A stretch of DNA of 64,000 nucleotides, from assembly GCF_020171845.1 (NCBI RefSeq), contig NZ_JAIVAM010000019.1:1-64000 (forward strand). The letters are read 5' to 3'. The notes beneath the pieces were generated by a model. That model searched no databases. It was not told the origin of the DNA and saw nothing but the letters and a program-made list of their open reading frames with translations. How positions within the stretch are numbered: position 1 is the stretch's first letter; each line of letters starts with the position of its first letter. The position numbers and the translations under genes are program-made. Shown one piece after another: positions 42,403 to 53,106 of the stretch. Source of the stretch: Cytobacillus kochii (lineage in GTDB: Bacteria > Bacillota > Bacilli > Bacillales > Cytobacillaceae).

Positions 42403-43947
42403 ATGAGAAAATTAGATTTAAGCAAATTTGAGAAAAAAATGATTATTAGAAACATGAGAGAAGAAGATATCGATAAAATTATTGCGCTACAAGAGGTATG
42501 TTTTCCAGGAATGGATCCATGGAAAAGAGATCACCTTGAAAGCCATTTAAATATATTTTCGGAAGGACAATTTGTAGCAGAGTATGATGGTGAAATCATT
42601 GGTTCTTGTTCCAGTTTAATTATTAATTTTGATGAATATGATGATCGCCATACTTGGGCTGATGTCACTGATGACGGTTATATAACTAACCATAATGATG
42701 ATGGCTACAATCTGTATGGTATTGAAGTAATGGTTCATCCTGAATATCGTAGAATGAAGATTGGTCACCGTCTATACGAGCAAAGAAAGGAGCTAGCTCG
42801 GGAGTTAAATCTCAAGAGTATTATTATTGGAGGGCGAATCCCTAATTATCATAAGCATGCAAAAGAGATGAGTCCGAGAGAATATGTTAATGAAGTATCC
42901 CTTCATAAAATATATGACCCTGTACTATCCTTTCAATTATTAAATGGTTTTACACTAATGAGGATAAATCCTAATTACTTGCCAGATGATAGGCAATCCA
43001 ATAAATACGCAACGTTAATGGAATGGAATAATGTTGATTATAAATCAACAACGAAAAGATTTTATAAAACAAGTTATCCAGTTAGAATTTGTGTTGTACA
43101 ATATATGATGCGTCAAATTCAATCGTTCGAAGACTTCGCCAGTCAAGTCGAGTATTTCACAGATGTTGCCTCAGATGCAGAAGCGGACTTCGCAGTTTTT
43201 CCAGAGATATTTACGACGCAATTAATGTCATTTCTGGACGAGAAAGTACCGAGTCTTGCTATAAGGAAGCTTACTGAGTATACAGAAGAGTATATTCAAT
43301 TATTCACTGATTTAGCAGTTAGGTATAACATAAATATTATAGGTGGATCTCATTTTGTAAAAGAGGATGAGGATAAAATTTATAATATAGCCTATTTATT
43401 TAGACGTGATGGTACGATTGAAAAGCAATATAAACTCCATATTACTCCTAATGAAAGAAAATGGTGGGGGATATCCCCTGGTGACGCTGTCCGCGTTTTT
43501 GATACGGATTGTGGAAAAATTGCGATTCAAATTTGTTATGATATTGAATTCCCAGAATTAGCGCGAATTGCGACTGATATGGGAGCAAAAATTATATTCG
43601 TTCCTTTTTGTACAGAGGACAGAGAAGGTTATTTACGTGTTCGATACTGTGCACAAGCTCGGGCCATTGAAAATCAAATTTATACAGCAATATCAGGTAC
43701 AGTCGGGAATTTACCACAAACAGAAAATATGGATATACAGTATGCACAATCAGCGATTTTTTCACCTTCAGATTTCGAGTTTGCTAAGGATGGAATTGTC
43801 GGGGAGACGAATGCAAATATTGAAATGGTGCAAATTGGTGATGTAGACTTAGAGGTATTAAGAAGGAAAAGACAAGACGGTACAGTAAGACATTTGAAAG
43901 ATAGAAGGCATGATATTTATCAAATTCAATATCGTAATCATAAATAA
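42403..43947 (+). CDS. yhcX: Bifunctional GNAT acetyltransferase / carbon-nitrogen hydrolase (YhcX)
   Basis: 514 residues (B. subtilis YhcX 513). Residues 1-210 are a GNAT domain with the acetyl-CoA loop HPEYRRMKIGHRLY; residues 225-500 are a nitrilase-fold domain with catalytic Glu in FPEIF, Lys in YKLHITPNERK and Cys in IQICYDIEFPE. The family's natural fusion suggests linked acyl transfer and amide hydrolysis; substrate is unknown. ATG at 42403 follows AAGGGGAG. Alone in its unit with a terminator after it. Confidence 0.92.
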   Translation: MRKLDLSKFEKKMIIRNMREEDIDKIIALQEVCFPGMDPWKRDHLESHLNIFSEGQFVAEYDGEIIGSCSSLIINFDEYDDRHTWADVTDDGYITNHNDDGYNLYGIEVMVHPEYRRMKIGHRLYEQRKELARELNLKSIIIGGRIPNYHKHAKEMSPREYVNEVSLHKIYDPVLSFQLLNGFTLMRINPNYLPDDRQSNKYATLMEWNNVDYKSTTKRFYKTSYPVRICVVQYMMRQIQSFEDFASQVEYFTDVASDAEADFAVFPEIFTTQLMSFLDEKVPSLAIRKLTEYTEEYIQLFTDLAVRYNINIIGGSHFVKEDEDKIYNIAYLFRRDGTIEKQYKLHITPNERKWWGISPGDAVRVFDTDCGKIAIQICYDIEFPELARIATDMGAKIIFVPFCTEDREGYLRVRYCAQARAIENQIYTAISGTVGNLPQTENMDIQYAQSAIFSPSDFEFAKDGIVGETNANIEMVQIGDVDLEVLRRKRQDGTVRHLKDRRHDIYQIQYRNHK

Positions 43948-43968
43948 ATTCTATAGACAGCTATCCTG

Positions 43969-44000
43969 CACGAACAAATTTATTTGTTCGTGTTCTTTTT
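43969..44000 (+). terminator. Terminator after yhcX
   Basis: CACGAACAAAT pairs perfectly with ATTTGTTCGTG, followed by TTCTTTTT. Confidence 0.88.
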
Positions 44001-44177
44001 GGGAAATGATGAATGTGGACTCTTAGGGATATATCCTATAAAGAAATTGAAATAGAAACTGCAGTAATTGATTGAAAATTTTATAAAAATCCACTATTTT
44101 TAATAAGAGAGAATAGCTTACAAAATGGATTAATTTAGTCGATAATGGAAAGAGGTATTTAACTAGGGGGGAAAACG

Positions 44178-45914
44178 ATGGATTGGAAAAGCAATGTAGA
44201 TAGATGGAATACATATTCGCAATTGACTACTGAAATGAAAGAAGAATTAATTCAATTAAATGACAATGAAAACCACTTAGAAGATGCATTTTATAAAGAC
44301 CTCGAGTTCGGAACAGGTGGGATGAGAGGAGAGATTGGTGTAGGCACAAATAGAATGAATATTTATACCGTTAGAAAAGCTTCTTACGGTTTAGCCAAAT
44401 ACATAATTGAAAAGGGACAGGAAGCAAAAGCAAGAGGTGTAGTGATTGCCCATGATTCAAGACATATGTCACCAGAATTTGCTTTAGAAGCGGCAAAAAC
44501 GCTTGCTTCAAATGATATTCAAACATATATCTTCGATGAGTTAAGACCCACACCTGAACTTTCGTTTGCTGTAAGATATTTGCATGCATATGCTGGTATT
44601 GTCATTACGGCTAGTCATAATCCAAAAGAATACAATGGTTTCAAAGTATATGGGCCGGATGGAGCACAATTGATACCAGAAGATGCCGATACAGTTATAG
44701 CAAAAGTAAATCAAATTGAAAACGAGTTACTTATTGAAGTAGAAGAAGAAGCACTGTTAAGAGAGAGAGAACTGATTGTTACGATTGGCTCATCTATTGA
44801 TCGTGCTTATGTTCAAAAGTTACAGACAATTTCAGAAGACCGTTCTATAGGTGAAAAAACGGATCTTTCTATCGTATTTTCTCCATTACATGGCACGGGC
44901 AATAAACCGGTTAGAGAAGGGCTTGCAAGCTTGAATTATAAGCATGTTCATATTGTAGAGGAACAAGAAAAACCTGATGGTGATTTTCCTACAGTAGACA
45001 GCCCTAATCCTGAAGAAAGGTCTGCATTTACGTTGGCTATAAAAAAAGGGGTAGAGGTAGATGCGGATTTACTTATTGCTACTGACCCTGATGCGGATAG
45101 ATTAGGAATAGCAGTTAAAAATGATAAGAATGAGTATGAGCTTCTGACAGGCAATCAGACAGGTGCTCTAATTCTTTACTACATGCTAACACAAAAGAAG
45201 GATAAAGATAGCATTCCGTCAAATGGAATTGTCCTGAAAACAATTGTAACTTCAGAGCTAGGAAGAGAAATTGCAGCTTCGTTTGATTTAACTACAAAAG
45301 ATGTACTTACAGGCTTTAAATTTATTGCTGAGAAAATAAAAGAATATGAAACAACAGGTGAGTATAAATTCCTTTTTGGTTATGAAGAAAGCTATGGTTA
45401 TTTGATTGGTGATTTTGCTAGAGATAAGGATGCTGTTCAAGCTGCACTACTAATTGCTGAAGCAGCTGCTTTTTATAAAGAAAAGGGCCAAACACTATAT
45501 GATGTATTAATGATGATTTATGCAAAGTATGGTTATTTCCGTGAAGGATTAAAGTCGATAACTTTAAAAGGCAAAGCAGGTACAGAAACAATTGCAAACA
45601 TACTCTCCACGTTTAGAAATACATCTTCAATTGATATAGAAGGTCTTAGTCATATCGCGACAGAAGATTATTTAACAAGTATTCGCACAGAAAATGGTCG
45701 TCGTTCGGCTATTCATCTTCCGAAATCTAATGTATTAAAGTACTTCTTCGCTGATGGTACTTGGATTTGTTTACGCCCATCAGGAACGGAACCAAAAATT
45801 AAGTTTTATTTTGGTGTTAAAAGCGAATCATTAAGCTTGAGTCAAGAAAAGCTTGACCATGTTCAAGTGGAACTAATGAAGAAAGTGGAACAGTTGATAC
45901 AAGAGGAATTGTAA
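44178..45914 (+). CDS. pgcA: Alpha-phosphoglucomutase
   Basis: 578 residues (B. subtilis PgcA 581). Phosphoserine loop [16 protein letters not shown] near residue 144, metal loop [11 protein letters not shown], sugar loop [10 protein letters not shown], and phosphate loop [12 protein letters not shown]. Interconverts glucose-6- and glucose-1-phosphate for UDP-glucose, hence glucolipids and wall teichoic acid decoration. ATG with AGGGGGGAAA upstream. Next to yhcY as in B. subtilis. Confidence 0.95.
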   Translation: MDWKSNVDRWNTYSQLTTEMKEELIQLNDNENHLEDAFYKDLEFGTGGMRGEIGVGTNRMNIYTVRKASYGLAKYIIEKGQEAKARGVVIAHDSRHMSPEFALEAAKTLASNDIQTYIFDELRPTPELSFAVRYLHAYAGIVITASHNPKEYNGFKVYGPDGAQLIPEDADTVIAKVNQIENELLIEVEEEALLRERELIVTIGSSIDRAYVQKLQTISEDRSIGEKTDLSIVFSPLHGTGNKPVREGLASLNYKHVHIVEEQEKPDGDFPTVDSPNPEERSAFTLAIKKGVEVDADLLIATDPDADRLGIAVKNDKNEYELLTGNQTGALILYYMLTQKKDKDSIPSNGIVLKTIVTSELGREIAASFDLTTKDVLTGFKFIAEKIKEYETTGEYKFLFGYEESYGYLIGDFARDKDAVQAALLIAEAAAFYKEKGQTLYDVLMMIYAKYGYFREGLKSITLKGKAGTETIANILSTFRNTSSIDIEGLSHIATEDYLTSIRTENGRRSAIHLPKSNVLKYFFADGTWICLRPSGTEPKIKFYFGVKSESLSLSQEKLDHVQVELMKKVEQLIQEEL

Positions 45915-45920
45915 AACTAA

Positions 45921-45973
45921 AAAATTCGAACATCATTCAAATCTTAAAGGATGAGAATATGTTCGATTTTTTT
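45921..45973 (+). terminator. Terminator after pgcA
   Basis: AATTCGAACAT pairs with ATGTTCGATT (one bulge), followed by a long T-run. Confidence 0.8.
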
Positions 45974-46262
45974 ATTCAAGTAATGGCCTTGTTAACCCCT
46001 CATTAGCCCTAGGGTAAATAAAAGTAAAGGACATTAAAGAGATCATTGTAGTAAAGATTTGTTTTAGCACTAGCTGATTGGAATCCAAGGAAAGTGGATT
46101 TGCGTGTCGTGGATAATTGCTGAACATTCACTAATTTCAGTTAGAAGTAGTATCAAATAAGCTTCATATATACGACCATAGGCTGAGAAAATCTCATCGT
46201 TGTGAATGAAGATCATTACATAAATACTCGTTATAATAGTCATAAAGTGAGGGTTAAAGAGA

Positions 46263-47381
46263 ATGGCGGATCAACAAATTCGTGAAGCAGTCATACTTAA
46301 GGAAATAGCGGAATTACTTAATGAAGGAAGCGAAATGAAAGAAACATTGTCTGCTGTATTAGAAAGATTGCTACAAGTCACTCAATTACAAACAGGCTGG
46401 CTTTTTTTAATCAAAAAGCATGAACCAACGCTAATCGCACATCATCAATTGCCACAAGCATTAACAACGAATCAGTTAGCTCCGATGTGTTCGAAAGAAT
46501 GCTGGTGTGTAAACCGTTACAATAACGGTGAATTAAATCGTGCGAGTAATATTATCAATTGTAAAAGAATTGAAGAGGCAAAAAAGAATGGATATGCTGA
46601 CATTGAAGGTTTAACCCACCATGCAACAGTTCCCCTTCGCTTTGGTGAAGAAATGTTCGGCATTTTAAATGTAGGAGCTCCGAATAAAATTCATTTCTCA
46701 GAAAGGGAACTTTCTTTATTAGAATCTGTTGCTTTTCAAATAGGGTCGACATTGAAAAGAATGGCATTAACTGCGAGGGAACGAGAAATGGCACTTATTG
46801 AGGAAAGAAATCGTCTTGCACAGGAATTGCATGACTCTGTCAATCAGTTGTTATTTTCGGTTAGTTTAACGGCTCGAGGAGGAAGGGAAATAACAAAATC
46901 TAAAACTGTTCAAGAAACATTTACTTATATACAAGAGCTTTCCCAACAAGCCCTTCATGAAATGCGTGATCTGATCTGGCAGTTAAAACCAAAAAGTCTA
47001 GAAAACGGGTTGCTCACATCATTAAAAGAATACAGTGAAATGCTTGGGCTTCAGTTACATTGTCATGTTAATACATTAACAAATATTTCTCCACAAACAG
47101 AAGAAACTTTATGGAGGATAGCTCAAGAGGCAATGATGAATTGTAAGAAGCATTCTGGTCAGGATAAGATTGATATTGCAATTGATTTCAACCAGGATAA
47201 ACAGATAATACAGATGAGTATAACTGATCATGGTGTAGGTTTTAATTACAGTCCATCTGTATTCTTACCTTCTCATGGATTGAGAAATATGCGTCAACGA
47301 GCTGAACGACGGAATGGTACCTTGGATGTATCTACTAGTGAAGGGAAGGGAACGAAAATCATTATACGCCTGTTCAATTAA
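46263..47381 (+). CDS. yhcY: Sensor histidine kinase with GAF domain (YhcY)
   Basis: 372 residues, no membrane segment. Residues about 15-165 are a GAF domain containing CSKECWC and further cysteines; then a HisKA_3 dimerisation domain with the phospho-His in ERNRLAQELHDSVNQLLF and an ATPase domain with the N-box EAMMNCKKHS and DHGVGFNY and HGLRNMRQRAER. The cysteine-rich GAF could bind a cofactor or sense redox; that is inference. It is 16 bases upstream of the partner regulator. About 290 bases before it hold no recognised gene. Confidence 0.92.
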   Translation: MADQQIREAVILKEIAELLNEGSEMKETLSAVLERLLQVTQLQTGWLFLIKKHEPTLIAHHQLPQALTTNQLAPMCSKECWCVNRYNNGELNRASNIINCKRIEEAKKNGYADIEGLTHHATVPLRFGEEMFGILNVGAPNKIHFSERELSLLESVAFQIGSTLKRMALTAREREMALIEERNRLAQELHDSVNQLLFSVSLTARGGREITKSKTVQETFTYIQELSQQALHEMRDLIWQLKPKSLENGLLTSLKEYSEMLGLQLHCHVNTLTNISPQTEETLWRIAQEAMMNCKKHSGQDKIDIAIDFNQDKQIIQMSITDHGVGFNYSPSVFLPSHGLRNMRQRAERRNGTLDVSTSEGKGTKIIIRLFN

Positions 47382-47397
47382 GAGGAGGGTCTAACGG

Positions 47398-48030
47398 GTG
47401 AATGTATTAATTATTGACGATCATCATGTTGTAAGAAAAGGGCTTATCTTTTTTTTGAATACACAAAAGGATATCCATATTGTTGGTGAAGGAAGTACTG
47501 GAGAGGAAGCAATAAAATTAACAGAACAATGTATGCCAGATCTTATTTTAATGGATCTTGATATGCCTGATATGAATGGAATCGAAGCAACTAAAGCAAT
47601 TAGGAAGAAATTTCCCCAAGTAAAAATACTCATACTGACAAGTTATTCAGATCAAAGCCATTGTATCCCTGCAATAGCAGCCGGTGCATCAGGTTATCAA
47701 CTTAAGGATGTTGAACCAGATGAGCTTGTAAAAACGATGAATGAAATAATGGATGGGGAAAATTATATTCATCCTAAAGCGACAACTCATTTAATGTCAA
47801 AATTCTCACATGAAAATGAGGATATACATTTATGGCATGAACTTACAAAAAGAGAAAAAGAAGTATTATCCGAAATGGGAAAAGGTAAATCCAATAAAGA
47901 AATAGCGGCTGAATTATTTATTACAGAGAAAACGGTAAAAACACATGTGTCTCATATATTATCTAAGTTAGACGTCGATGACCGCACGCAAGCGGCCATT
48001 TTTGCAGTGAAAAATAACTTTGTCATGTAA
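47398..48030 (+). CDS. yhcZ: NarL/LuxR-family response regulator (YhcZ)
   Basis: 210 residues. Receiver domain with acidic pair IIDDHHVVRKGL, phospho-Asp in LILMDLDMPDMNG and Lys in QLKDVEPDE; C-terminal LuxR helix-turn-helix LTKREKEVLSEMGKGKSNKE then KTVKTHVSHILSKL. GTG start with AGAGGAGGG upstream. Pairs with YhcY; targets unknown. A perfect inverted repeat (48034-48061) follows. Confidence 0.94.
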   Translation: MNVLIIDDHHVVRKGLIFFLNTQKDIHIVGEGSTGEEAIKLTEQCMPDLILMDLDMPDMNGIEATKAIRKKFPQVKILILTSYSDQSHCIPAIAAGASGYQLKDVEPDELVKTMNEIMDGENYIHPKATTHLMSKFSHENEDIHLWHELTKREKEVLSEMGKGKSNKEIAAELFITEKTVKTHVSHILSKLDVDDRTQAAIFAVKNNFVM

Positions 48031-48033
48031 AAG

Positions 48034-48061
48034 AAGAGCACTATAAATAGATAGTGCTCTT
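48034..48061. terminator. Inverted repeat between yhcZ and yhdB, probable terminator
   Basis: AAGAGCACTAT pairs perfectly with ATAGTGCTCTT around AAATAG. The T-tract is weak on both strands, so strength is uncertain. Confidence 0.6.
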
Positions 48062-48078
48062 ACATTATTGGTGGAATT

Positions 48079-48330
48079 CTACATAAAATAGGGTGAAGCT
48101 GTTTTCATTTCTTCTTCCGATAATTGATTGGCGTGATCAATATAACGTAGAAGTGTATATAGATGCTGTTCGATAATCGTGTAATCTTTTTCAAAATTGT
48201 ACGCATGTAGAAAATGCTCGATTTTTTTTGCTAAAAATTGATCACTTGTTCTAACCATAAGAATGAGTAAATTATCCCATTCGGAACGGTGAGTATAATA
48301 TAACGCACGGTCATAATCCACTTTATTCAT
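48079..48330 (-). CDS. yhdB: YhdB-like small protein
   Basis: 83 residues from the ATG at 48330, eight bases after GGGAGGAG. Begins MNKVDYDRALYYTHRSEWDN; a helical, aromatic-rich cytosolic protein with no known domain. Position between yhcZ and the yhdC-like gene matches yhdB in B. subtilis. Function unknown. Confidence 0.75.
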   Translation of the reverse strand: MNKVDYDRALYYTHRSEWDNLLILMVRTSDQFLAKKIEHFLHAYNFEKDYTIIEQHLYTLLRYIDHANQLSEEEMKTASPYFM

Positions 48331-48528
48331 TTTCATTCTCCTCCCTTGGGAGTTAAGAATAGTTTGAGCCATAATGAATTATTTTTTCAACCAAAAATTT
48401 GGTCAACCTGTTATTTCACGTTTATCAAGTTTTACCTGTATAAAAATAAATTCTTTCATTGATACATAATCGAGTTGCAATTTGAAAAAGATAGAAGTAG
48501 TTATTTTAGATAAACGGGGGTTTATTGT

Positions 48529-48873
48529 ATGAAAAAGCTACTTTTATTGTTACTTACTGTAGTATGTTTAAACTACATTCAGGCACCGGTATTTGCCGAC
48601 GTACATACACATGGAGAACATAAAGAAAAAGTCGATTATAAAAAATACGGCAGAATTGCAACAGCGGTTGTGAAGGAAGATTACCCAGAAGAAGAAGTTG
48701 TTGATTATCAGTATGCTGGAAGACGGATGATTTCAGAAAATGAAGTCATTGATACTTTTATATTTCAAGTAAAAGAGGATGGAAAAGATTTGACTGTGCT
48801 TGTTAAAGTAACTCATCGACTAGACGATAGTAAATTCTTAAATTTAACGGTTGAAGAGCAGGAGCGAAAGTGA
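48529..48873 (+). CDS. yhdC: Secreted DUF3889-domain protein (YhdC-like)
   Basis: 114 residues. Signal peptide to about residue 23 (VFA-DV cleavage), a His-rich stretch HTHGEH, then a DUF3889 body: YGRIATAVVKEDYPEEEVVD and TFIFQVKEDGKDLTVLVKV. Likely exported; function unknown. The 5' region reads AAACGGGGG with the ATG close behind. Synteny supports YhdC. Confidence 0.78.
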   Translation: MKKLLLLLLTVVCLNYIQAPVFADVHTHGEHKEKVDYKKYGRIATAVVKEDYPEEEVVDYQYAGRRMISENEVIDTFIFQVKEDGKDLTVLVKVTHRLDDSKFLNLTVEEQERK

Positions 48874-48926
48874 AAAGAATGTAGTAAACTCCTATCGACT
48901 TCTTTTAGAAAAAAATAATTATTTCA

Positions 48927-48962
48927 CAAAGGATGCTCATTTTAAGGGCATCCTTTGTTTGT
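48927..48962 (+). terminator. Terminator after the yhdC-like gene
   Basis: CAAAGGATGC pairs perfectly with GCATCCTTTG around an 11-base loop, then a short T-run. Confidence 0.75.
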
Positions 48963-49075
48963 CTAAATAAGGATTAAATAGATCACTAAAAGTCTTGTTT
49001 GAAGACTGAAGTATACTCATCATTCTCTTTTTTCTATCATAGATTATGTTAAAGGTGAAGATAGGGAGTGAGAGA

Positions 49076-50482
49076 ATGCTTGGTAGTGAACACAAATCGT
49101 TAGAATATGCAATAGACGAAATCACAGAAATCGCCACAGGTTTTGGGCTGGATTTTTATCCGATGAGATATGAAGTATGTCCAGCAGAGATCATTTATAC
49201 TTTTGGTGCTTATGGGATGCCAACAAGGTTTTCACACTGGAGTTTTGGAAAGCAATTTTTTAAGATGAAACTACATTATGATCTCGGTTTGTCGAAAATA
49301 TATGAATTGGTGATTAACTCTGATCCATGTTATGCTTTTTTATTAAATTCCAACTCTTTAATTCAAAACAAATTAATTGTCGCACATGTTCTTGCTCACT
49401 GTGACTTTTTTAAAAATAATGTTCGATTCCAAAATACAAAGAGAGATATGGTTGAAAGCATGTCTGCTACGGCAGAGCGTATTAGAAAATATGAAATTGA
49501 CTATGGAAAAAAAGAAGTAGAGACATTTTTAGATGCCATTTTAGCTATCGAAGAACATATAGATCCTTCTCTTATGCGTCCGAAATTTATTTGGGATCAT
49601 GAAGAAGAAGAAGAGAGCTCGTCTTTCCATGTTGAAACGCCTTATGATGATTTATGGGGACTTGATCAAAAAGAAGTAAAACAGAAAAAGAAAAAAATGA
49701 AGAAGTTCCCACCTAAGCCAGAAAAAGATATTCTTTTATTCATTGAACAATACAGCCGTGAATTGACTGATTGGCAGAGAGATATCTTAACAATGATGCG
49801 AGAAGAGATGCTCTACTTTTGGCCACAACTTGAGACGAAAATTATGAACGAAGGCTGGGCATCCTTTTGGCATCAACGAATTTTAAGGGAGATGGATCTT
49901 ACTTCTGGAGAAGCTTTGGAATTTGCGAAATTAAATGCTGGTGTTGTGCAACCATCAAAAACAAGTATCAATCCTTATTACCTTGGCTTGAAGATCTTTG
50001 AGGATATTGAAGAGCGATATAATCACCCTACGGAAGAAATGATTAAGAGAGGAGTAGAGGTTGGCTCTGGTAGGGAAAAAATGTTTGAAGTACGAGAAAT
50101 TGAATCTGATATCTCGTTTATCCGTAATTACTTAACAAAAGATTTAGTGATGAGAGAGGATATGTATTTATTCCAAAAGCAAGGAAAAGATTATAAAGTT
50201 GTCGATAAAGGATGGGAAAATGTCCGTGATCAGCTAGTTAGTATGAGAGTCAATGGAGGATTTCCTTATCTGACGGTAAATGATGGAGATTATATGAAAA
50301 ACGGTGAATTGTATTTAAAGCACTGGTTTGAAGGGATTGAGCTTGATTTGAAATATTTAGAGAAAGTTCTGCCTTATGTATATCAGTTATGGGGGAGAGC
50401 GGTTCATATGGAAACAATTGTAGAAGAGAAGGAAATGGTTTTTACTTATGATGGAAAGGCGCTTCATAGAAAATATCTATAA
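49076..50482 (+). CDS. spoVR: Stage V sporulation protein R
   Basis: 468 residues, the same length as B. subtilis SpoVR. Marks: [45 protein letters not shown] and [17 protein letters not shown]. It is needed for normal spore cortex; the E. coli homologue YcgB is co-regulated with YeaG/YeaH. His/Glu/Asp-rich motifs suggest a metal site. The ATG at 49076 follows AGGGAGTGAG; the longer frame from 49046 has no ribosome site. PrkA and YhbH lie 35 kb away in this window. Confidence 0.95.
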   Translation: MLGSEHKSLEYAIDEITEIATGFGLDFYPMRYEVCPAEIIYTFGAYGMPTRFSHWSFGKQFFKMKLHYDLGLSKIYELVINSDPCYAFLLNSNSLIQNKLIVAHVLAHCDFFKNNVRFQNTKRDMVESMSATAERIRKYEIDYGKKEVETFLDAILAIEEHIDPSLMRPKFIWDHEEEEESSSFHVETPYDDLWGLDQKEVKQKKKKMKKFPPKPEKDILLFIEQYSRELTDWQRDILTMMREEMLYFWPQLETKIMNEGWASFWHQRILREMDLTSGEALEFAKLNAGVVQPSKTSINPYYLGLKIFEDIEERYNHPTEEMIKRGVEVGSGREKMFEVREIESDISFIRNYLTKDLVMREDMYLFQKQGKDYKVVDKGWENVRDQLVSMRVNGGFPYLTVNDGDYMKNGELYLKHWFEGIELDLKYLEKVLPYVYQLWGRAVHMETIVEEKEMVFTYDGKALHRKYL

Positions 50483-50515
50483 AGATGCCCGCTGAAAATT
50501 CAATAATTATGACAA

Positions 50516-50553
50516 ATACGAACAGTTAAAATTCTCATCTGTTCGTATTTTTT
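50516..50553 (+). terminator. Terminator after spoVR
   Basis: ATACGAACAG pairs with CTGTTCGTAT around a 13-base loop, followed by TTTTT. Confidence 0.85.
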
Positions 50554-50598
50554 ATGGGTGGGGTTAAACTGCAATAGATGAATGGCAGTATTTTAAAA

Positions 50599-51462
50599 CT
50601 AATGAAGAGCAGATTTGAATTTACTACCTCGTGCTTCTTGTGTGTCCATAATGGTTGTAAAAGCAAGAGGATCAATCTCAGCAATGATAGTTTTAAGTTT
50701 AGATATTTCTAATCGAGTCACAACAACATAAATAATTTCTTTATCAGTATTAATATATCCACCTTTGCCGTTCAATTTCGTCACACTTCTTCCTAGCTTT
50801 GTAATAATACAATCAGCCATCTCCTTATAATGGTCAGAAACGATGAGCACAGCTTTCGTATCTCCTTCAAAACCTTGTACAACCATATCAATCGTTTTAG
50901 AAGCAATATAGTAAGTGATGATTGAATACATGGCTTGTTCCCACCCTAAGACGAATCCTGCCCAGACAAAAACGAAAATATTAAAGAACATGATAAATTC
51001 CCCTATAGAAAAGGGGATTTTTTTTGTTAAAAGAATAGCCATAATATCAGTCCCATCTAACGCACCACCATGTCGAATGACTAGCCCCACTCCTGCTCCT
51101 AGGATGACACCTCCGAATACTGTTGCCAGTAACGGGGTAGATGTAAAAGGAGAGGTATGATGAAAGAATGATTCGACTCCTGCTAAAGAGATAATGCCTA
51201 TTAAGGAAGCAAGAAAAAAACTTTTTCCTAATAGCTTATAGCCAGCAATTAAAAAAGGAATATTAAAACAAATAAATAATACACCGAAATGGATGGTTGT
51301 TAAATGGTTAACGATTAAGGAAATACCAATAATGCCACCATCTATAATCAGGTTTGGTATAAGAAATAATTCAATTGATAAAGCAGCAAGTGTAGCACCA
51401 GCGATGATCATTATGTAGTTATAGATAAAATATGCTTTACGGTTGAAGAGTGCTTTTATCAT
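50599..51462 (-). CDS. YitT-family membrane protein (DUF161/DUF2179)
   Basis: 287 residues from the ATG at 51462. About five N-terminal membrane segments (NLIIDGGIIGISLIV, LATVFGGVILGAGVGLVIRHGGALDGTDI), then a soluble DUF2179 domain (AVLIVSDHYKEMADCIITKL, YVVVTRLEISKLK). Family roles are poorly known. A longer frame to 51585 is unlike family members. The ribosome site (GTAGGA) is weak. Ends near the spoVR terminator. Confidence 0.87.
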   Translation of the reverse strand: MIKALFNRKAYFIYNYIMIIAGATLAALSIELFLIPNLIIDGGIIGISLIVNHLTTIHFGVLFICFNIPFLIAGYKLLGKSFFLASLIGIISLAGVESFFHHTSPFTSTPLLATVFGGVILGAGVGLVIRHGGALDGTDIMAILLTKKIPFSIGEFIMFFNIFVFVWAGFVLGWEQAMYSIITYYIASKTIDMVVQGFEGDTKAVLIVSDHYKEMADCIITKLGRSVTKLNGKGGYINTDKEIIYVVVTRLEISKLKTIIAEIDPLAFTTIMDTQEARGSKFKSALH

Positions 51463-51631
51463 GAAAAATCCTACTTTCTGTTGAAGAAGCTTTGTTCGTA
51501 TGATTTTTGTTATTATGTGTAAAATATTATTTTTGTAAACAATACCATATTTTGGACTATAAACAAACTTTTCATTCGATTTCATACAAAACAGTTGAAC
51601 AATTCCGTTTTGTTCTTCATAATGTAATATA

Positions 51632-51645
51632 TGAACATATATTCA
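51632..51645 (+). promoter_or_regulatory. Probable CzrA operator (TGAA-N6-TTCA)
   Basis: TGAACATATATTCA lies 24 bases before the czcD start and fits the ArsR/CzrA operator form TGAA-N6-TTCA within a wider AT palindrome. The cognate repressor gene is immediately downstream of czcD. Confidence 0.8.
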
Positions 51646-51669
51646 TATATATAGAAGAGGTGAATTAAA

Positions 51670-52581
51670 ATGAGTCATCATCACTCCCATTCTCATCATC
51701 ATCATTCGTCTAACAATCAAAATGTATTATTACTTACTTTCTGTTTAATTTTTGGATTCATGCTTATTGAGTTTATTGGTGGTCTGTGGACGAATAGTTT
51801 AGCACTTTTATCGGATGCAGGGCATATGTTAAGTGATGCAGCAGCGTTAGGGTTAAGCTATATTGCCATCAAGGTAGCTCAAAGGGAATCAACCAACAAA
51901 AAAACATTCGGATTTAAACGGTTTGAAATTTTAGCGGCGGCGATAAATGGGGTAACATTAATAGTTATCGCTATTCTTATCATGATTGAAAGTGTGAAAA
52001 GGTTTATCTCACCGCCCGAAGTAGCAAGCTTAGGTATGTTAACAATTGCTACAATTGGTTTTCTTATCAATATAGTAGCAGCTGTTATCTTAATGAAAGG
52101 TGACAAAGATGAAAACCTGAATGTGAAAAGTGCGTTTCTTCATGTAATTGGAGATTTACTTGGATCTGTAGGAGCGATTATAGCAGGTTTACTGATTTAC
52201 TTTTTTGACTGGGGTATTGCTGACCCAATAGCAAGTTTAATTGTTGCTATTTTGATTATTAATAGCGGCTATAGAGTGACAAAAGAAGCCTTTCATGTAT
52301 TGATGGAAGGAGTACCTGACGGAATGCAAATTGAGGAAATTAAAGCTTCCATCAAAACCCTTCATAATGTAGACGATGTACATGATATACATCTCTGGAC
52401 GATTACTTCAGGGTTCCCTGCTTTTAGTTGCCATATTGTCTTAAATGAGGATGGGCACCATGATACTGTGCTCAAAGAAACCAAAGTATTACTTTCTCAT
52501 CAATTTGGCATCAATCATAGTACAATCCAAGTTGAAGGCAGAAGCAGCGGTTGTCCAAACCATGAGGACGTGTGTAATTAA
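51670..52581 (+). CDS. czcD: Cation diffusion facilitator, zinc/cadmium exporter
   Basis: 303 residues. His-rich N-terminus ([11 protein letters not shown]), six membrane segments, the TM2 metal site [17 protein letters not shown]5 site [11 protein letters not shown] and a cytoplasmic C-terminal domain. Exports Zn2+ and related divalent metals. AGAGGTG upstream of the ATG. It converges on czrA, with the two stop codons overlapping. Confidence 0.94.
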   Translation: MSHHHSHSHHHHSSNNQNVLLLTFCLIFGFMLIEFIGGLWTNSLALLSDAGHMLSDAAALGLSYIAIKVAQRESTNKKTFGFKRFEILAAAINGVTLIVIAILIMIESVKRFISPPEVASLGMLTIATIGFLINIVAAVILMKGDKDENLNVKSAFLHVIGDLLGSVGAIIAGLLIYFFDWGIADPIASLIVAILIINSGYRVTKEAFHVLMEGVPDGMQIEEIKASIKTLHNVDDVHDIHLWTITSGFPAFSCHIVLNEDGHHDTVLKETKVLLSHQFGINHSTIQVEGRSSGCPNHEDVCN

Positions 52582-52889
52582 GAATGACGAGTATGTTCTA
52601 TTGTTTGTTTTAATAAATGCATAACATGTTCATCATCGTGACTATAATATAAAGTAGTTCCTTCACGTCGGAATTTAACTAGCCTCAAGTTTTTTAGGAA
52701 TCTTAATTGATGGGAGACAGTTGATTGCAACAGAGAGAGCTTTTCGGCAATCTCATTTACCGAGTGTTCTTCGTGAAAAAGTAAATGTAAGATTCTAAGC
52801 CTTGTCGGATCAGATAAGGCTTTAAAAGTTTGTGTGACTAAAAAAAGAGTTTCTTCGTCTAATTCTTTGTAAGCTGGATTGTCGTTCAT
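52578..52889 (-). CDS. czrA: ArsR-family metal-sensing repressor (CzrA)
   Basis: 103 residues from the ATG at 52889 (AAGGTG upstream); the frame to 52958 is an extension. Winged helix: [40 protein letters not shown]. The C-terminal helix has [20 protein letters not shown], the alpha-5 Asp/His zinc site of CzrA/SmtB. It should release the czcD operator when zinc binds. Confidence 0.93.
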   Translation of the reverse strand: MNDNPAYKELDEETLFLVTQTFKALSDPTRLRILHLLFHEEHSVNEIAEKLSLLQSTVSHQLRFLKNLRLVKFRREGTTLYYSHDDEHVMHLLKQTIEHTRHS

Positions 52890-53106
52890 TATTTTATTCA
52901 CCTTCCTATATATCATAAGTATACCTTTGTTAAAATTGAAAATAAATATCGAAGTCATCTTTCAATTGCGTTTAGTGGGGGCGAAATGTGACTTTCATAT
53001 TTTTAACACCGTTTTGACACATAAATGAGATATAATTCTTTTATTAAAATGAAAATATGCCTATACAATAAACTTAGATTACCTGTTTAAAGGATGGTGT
53101 TTATAC

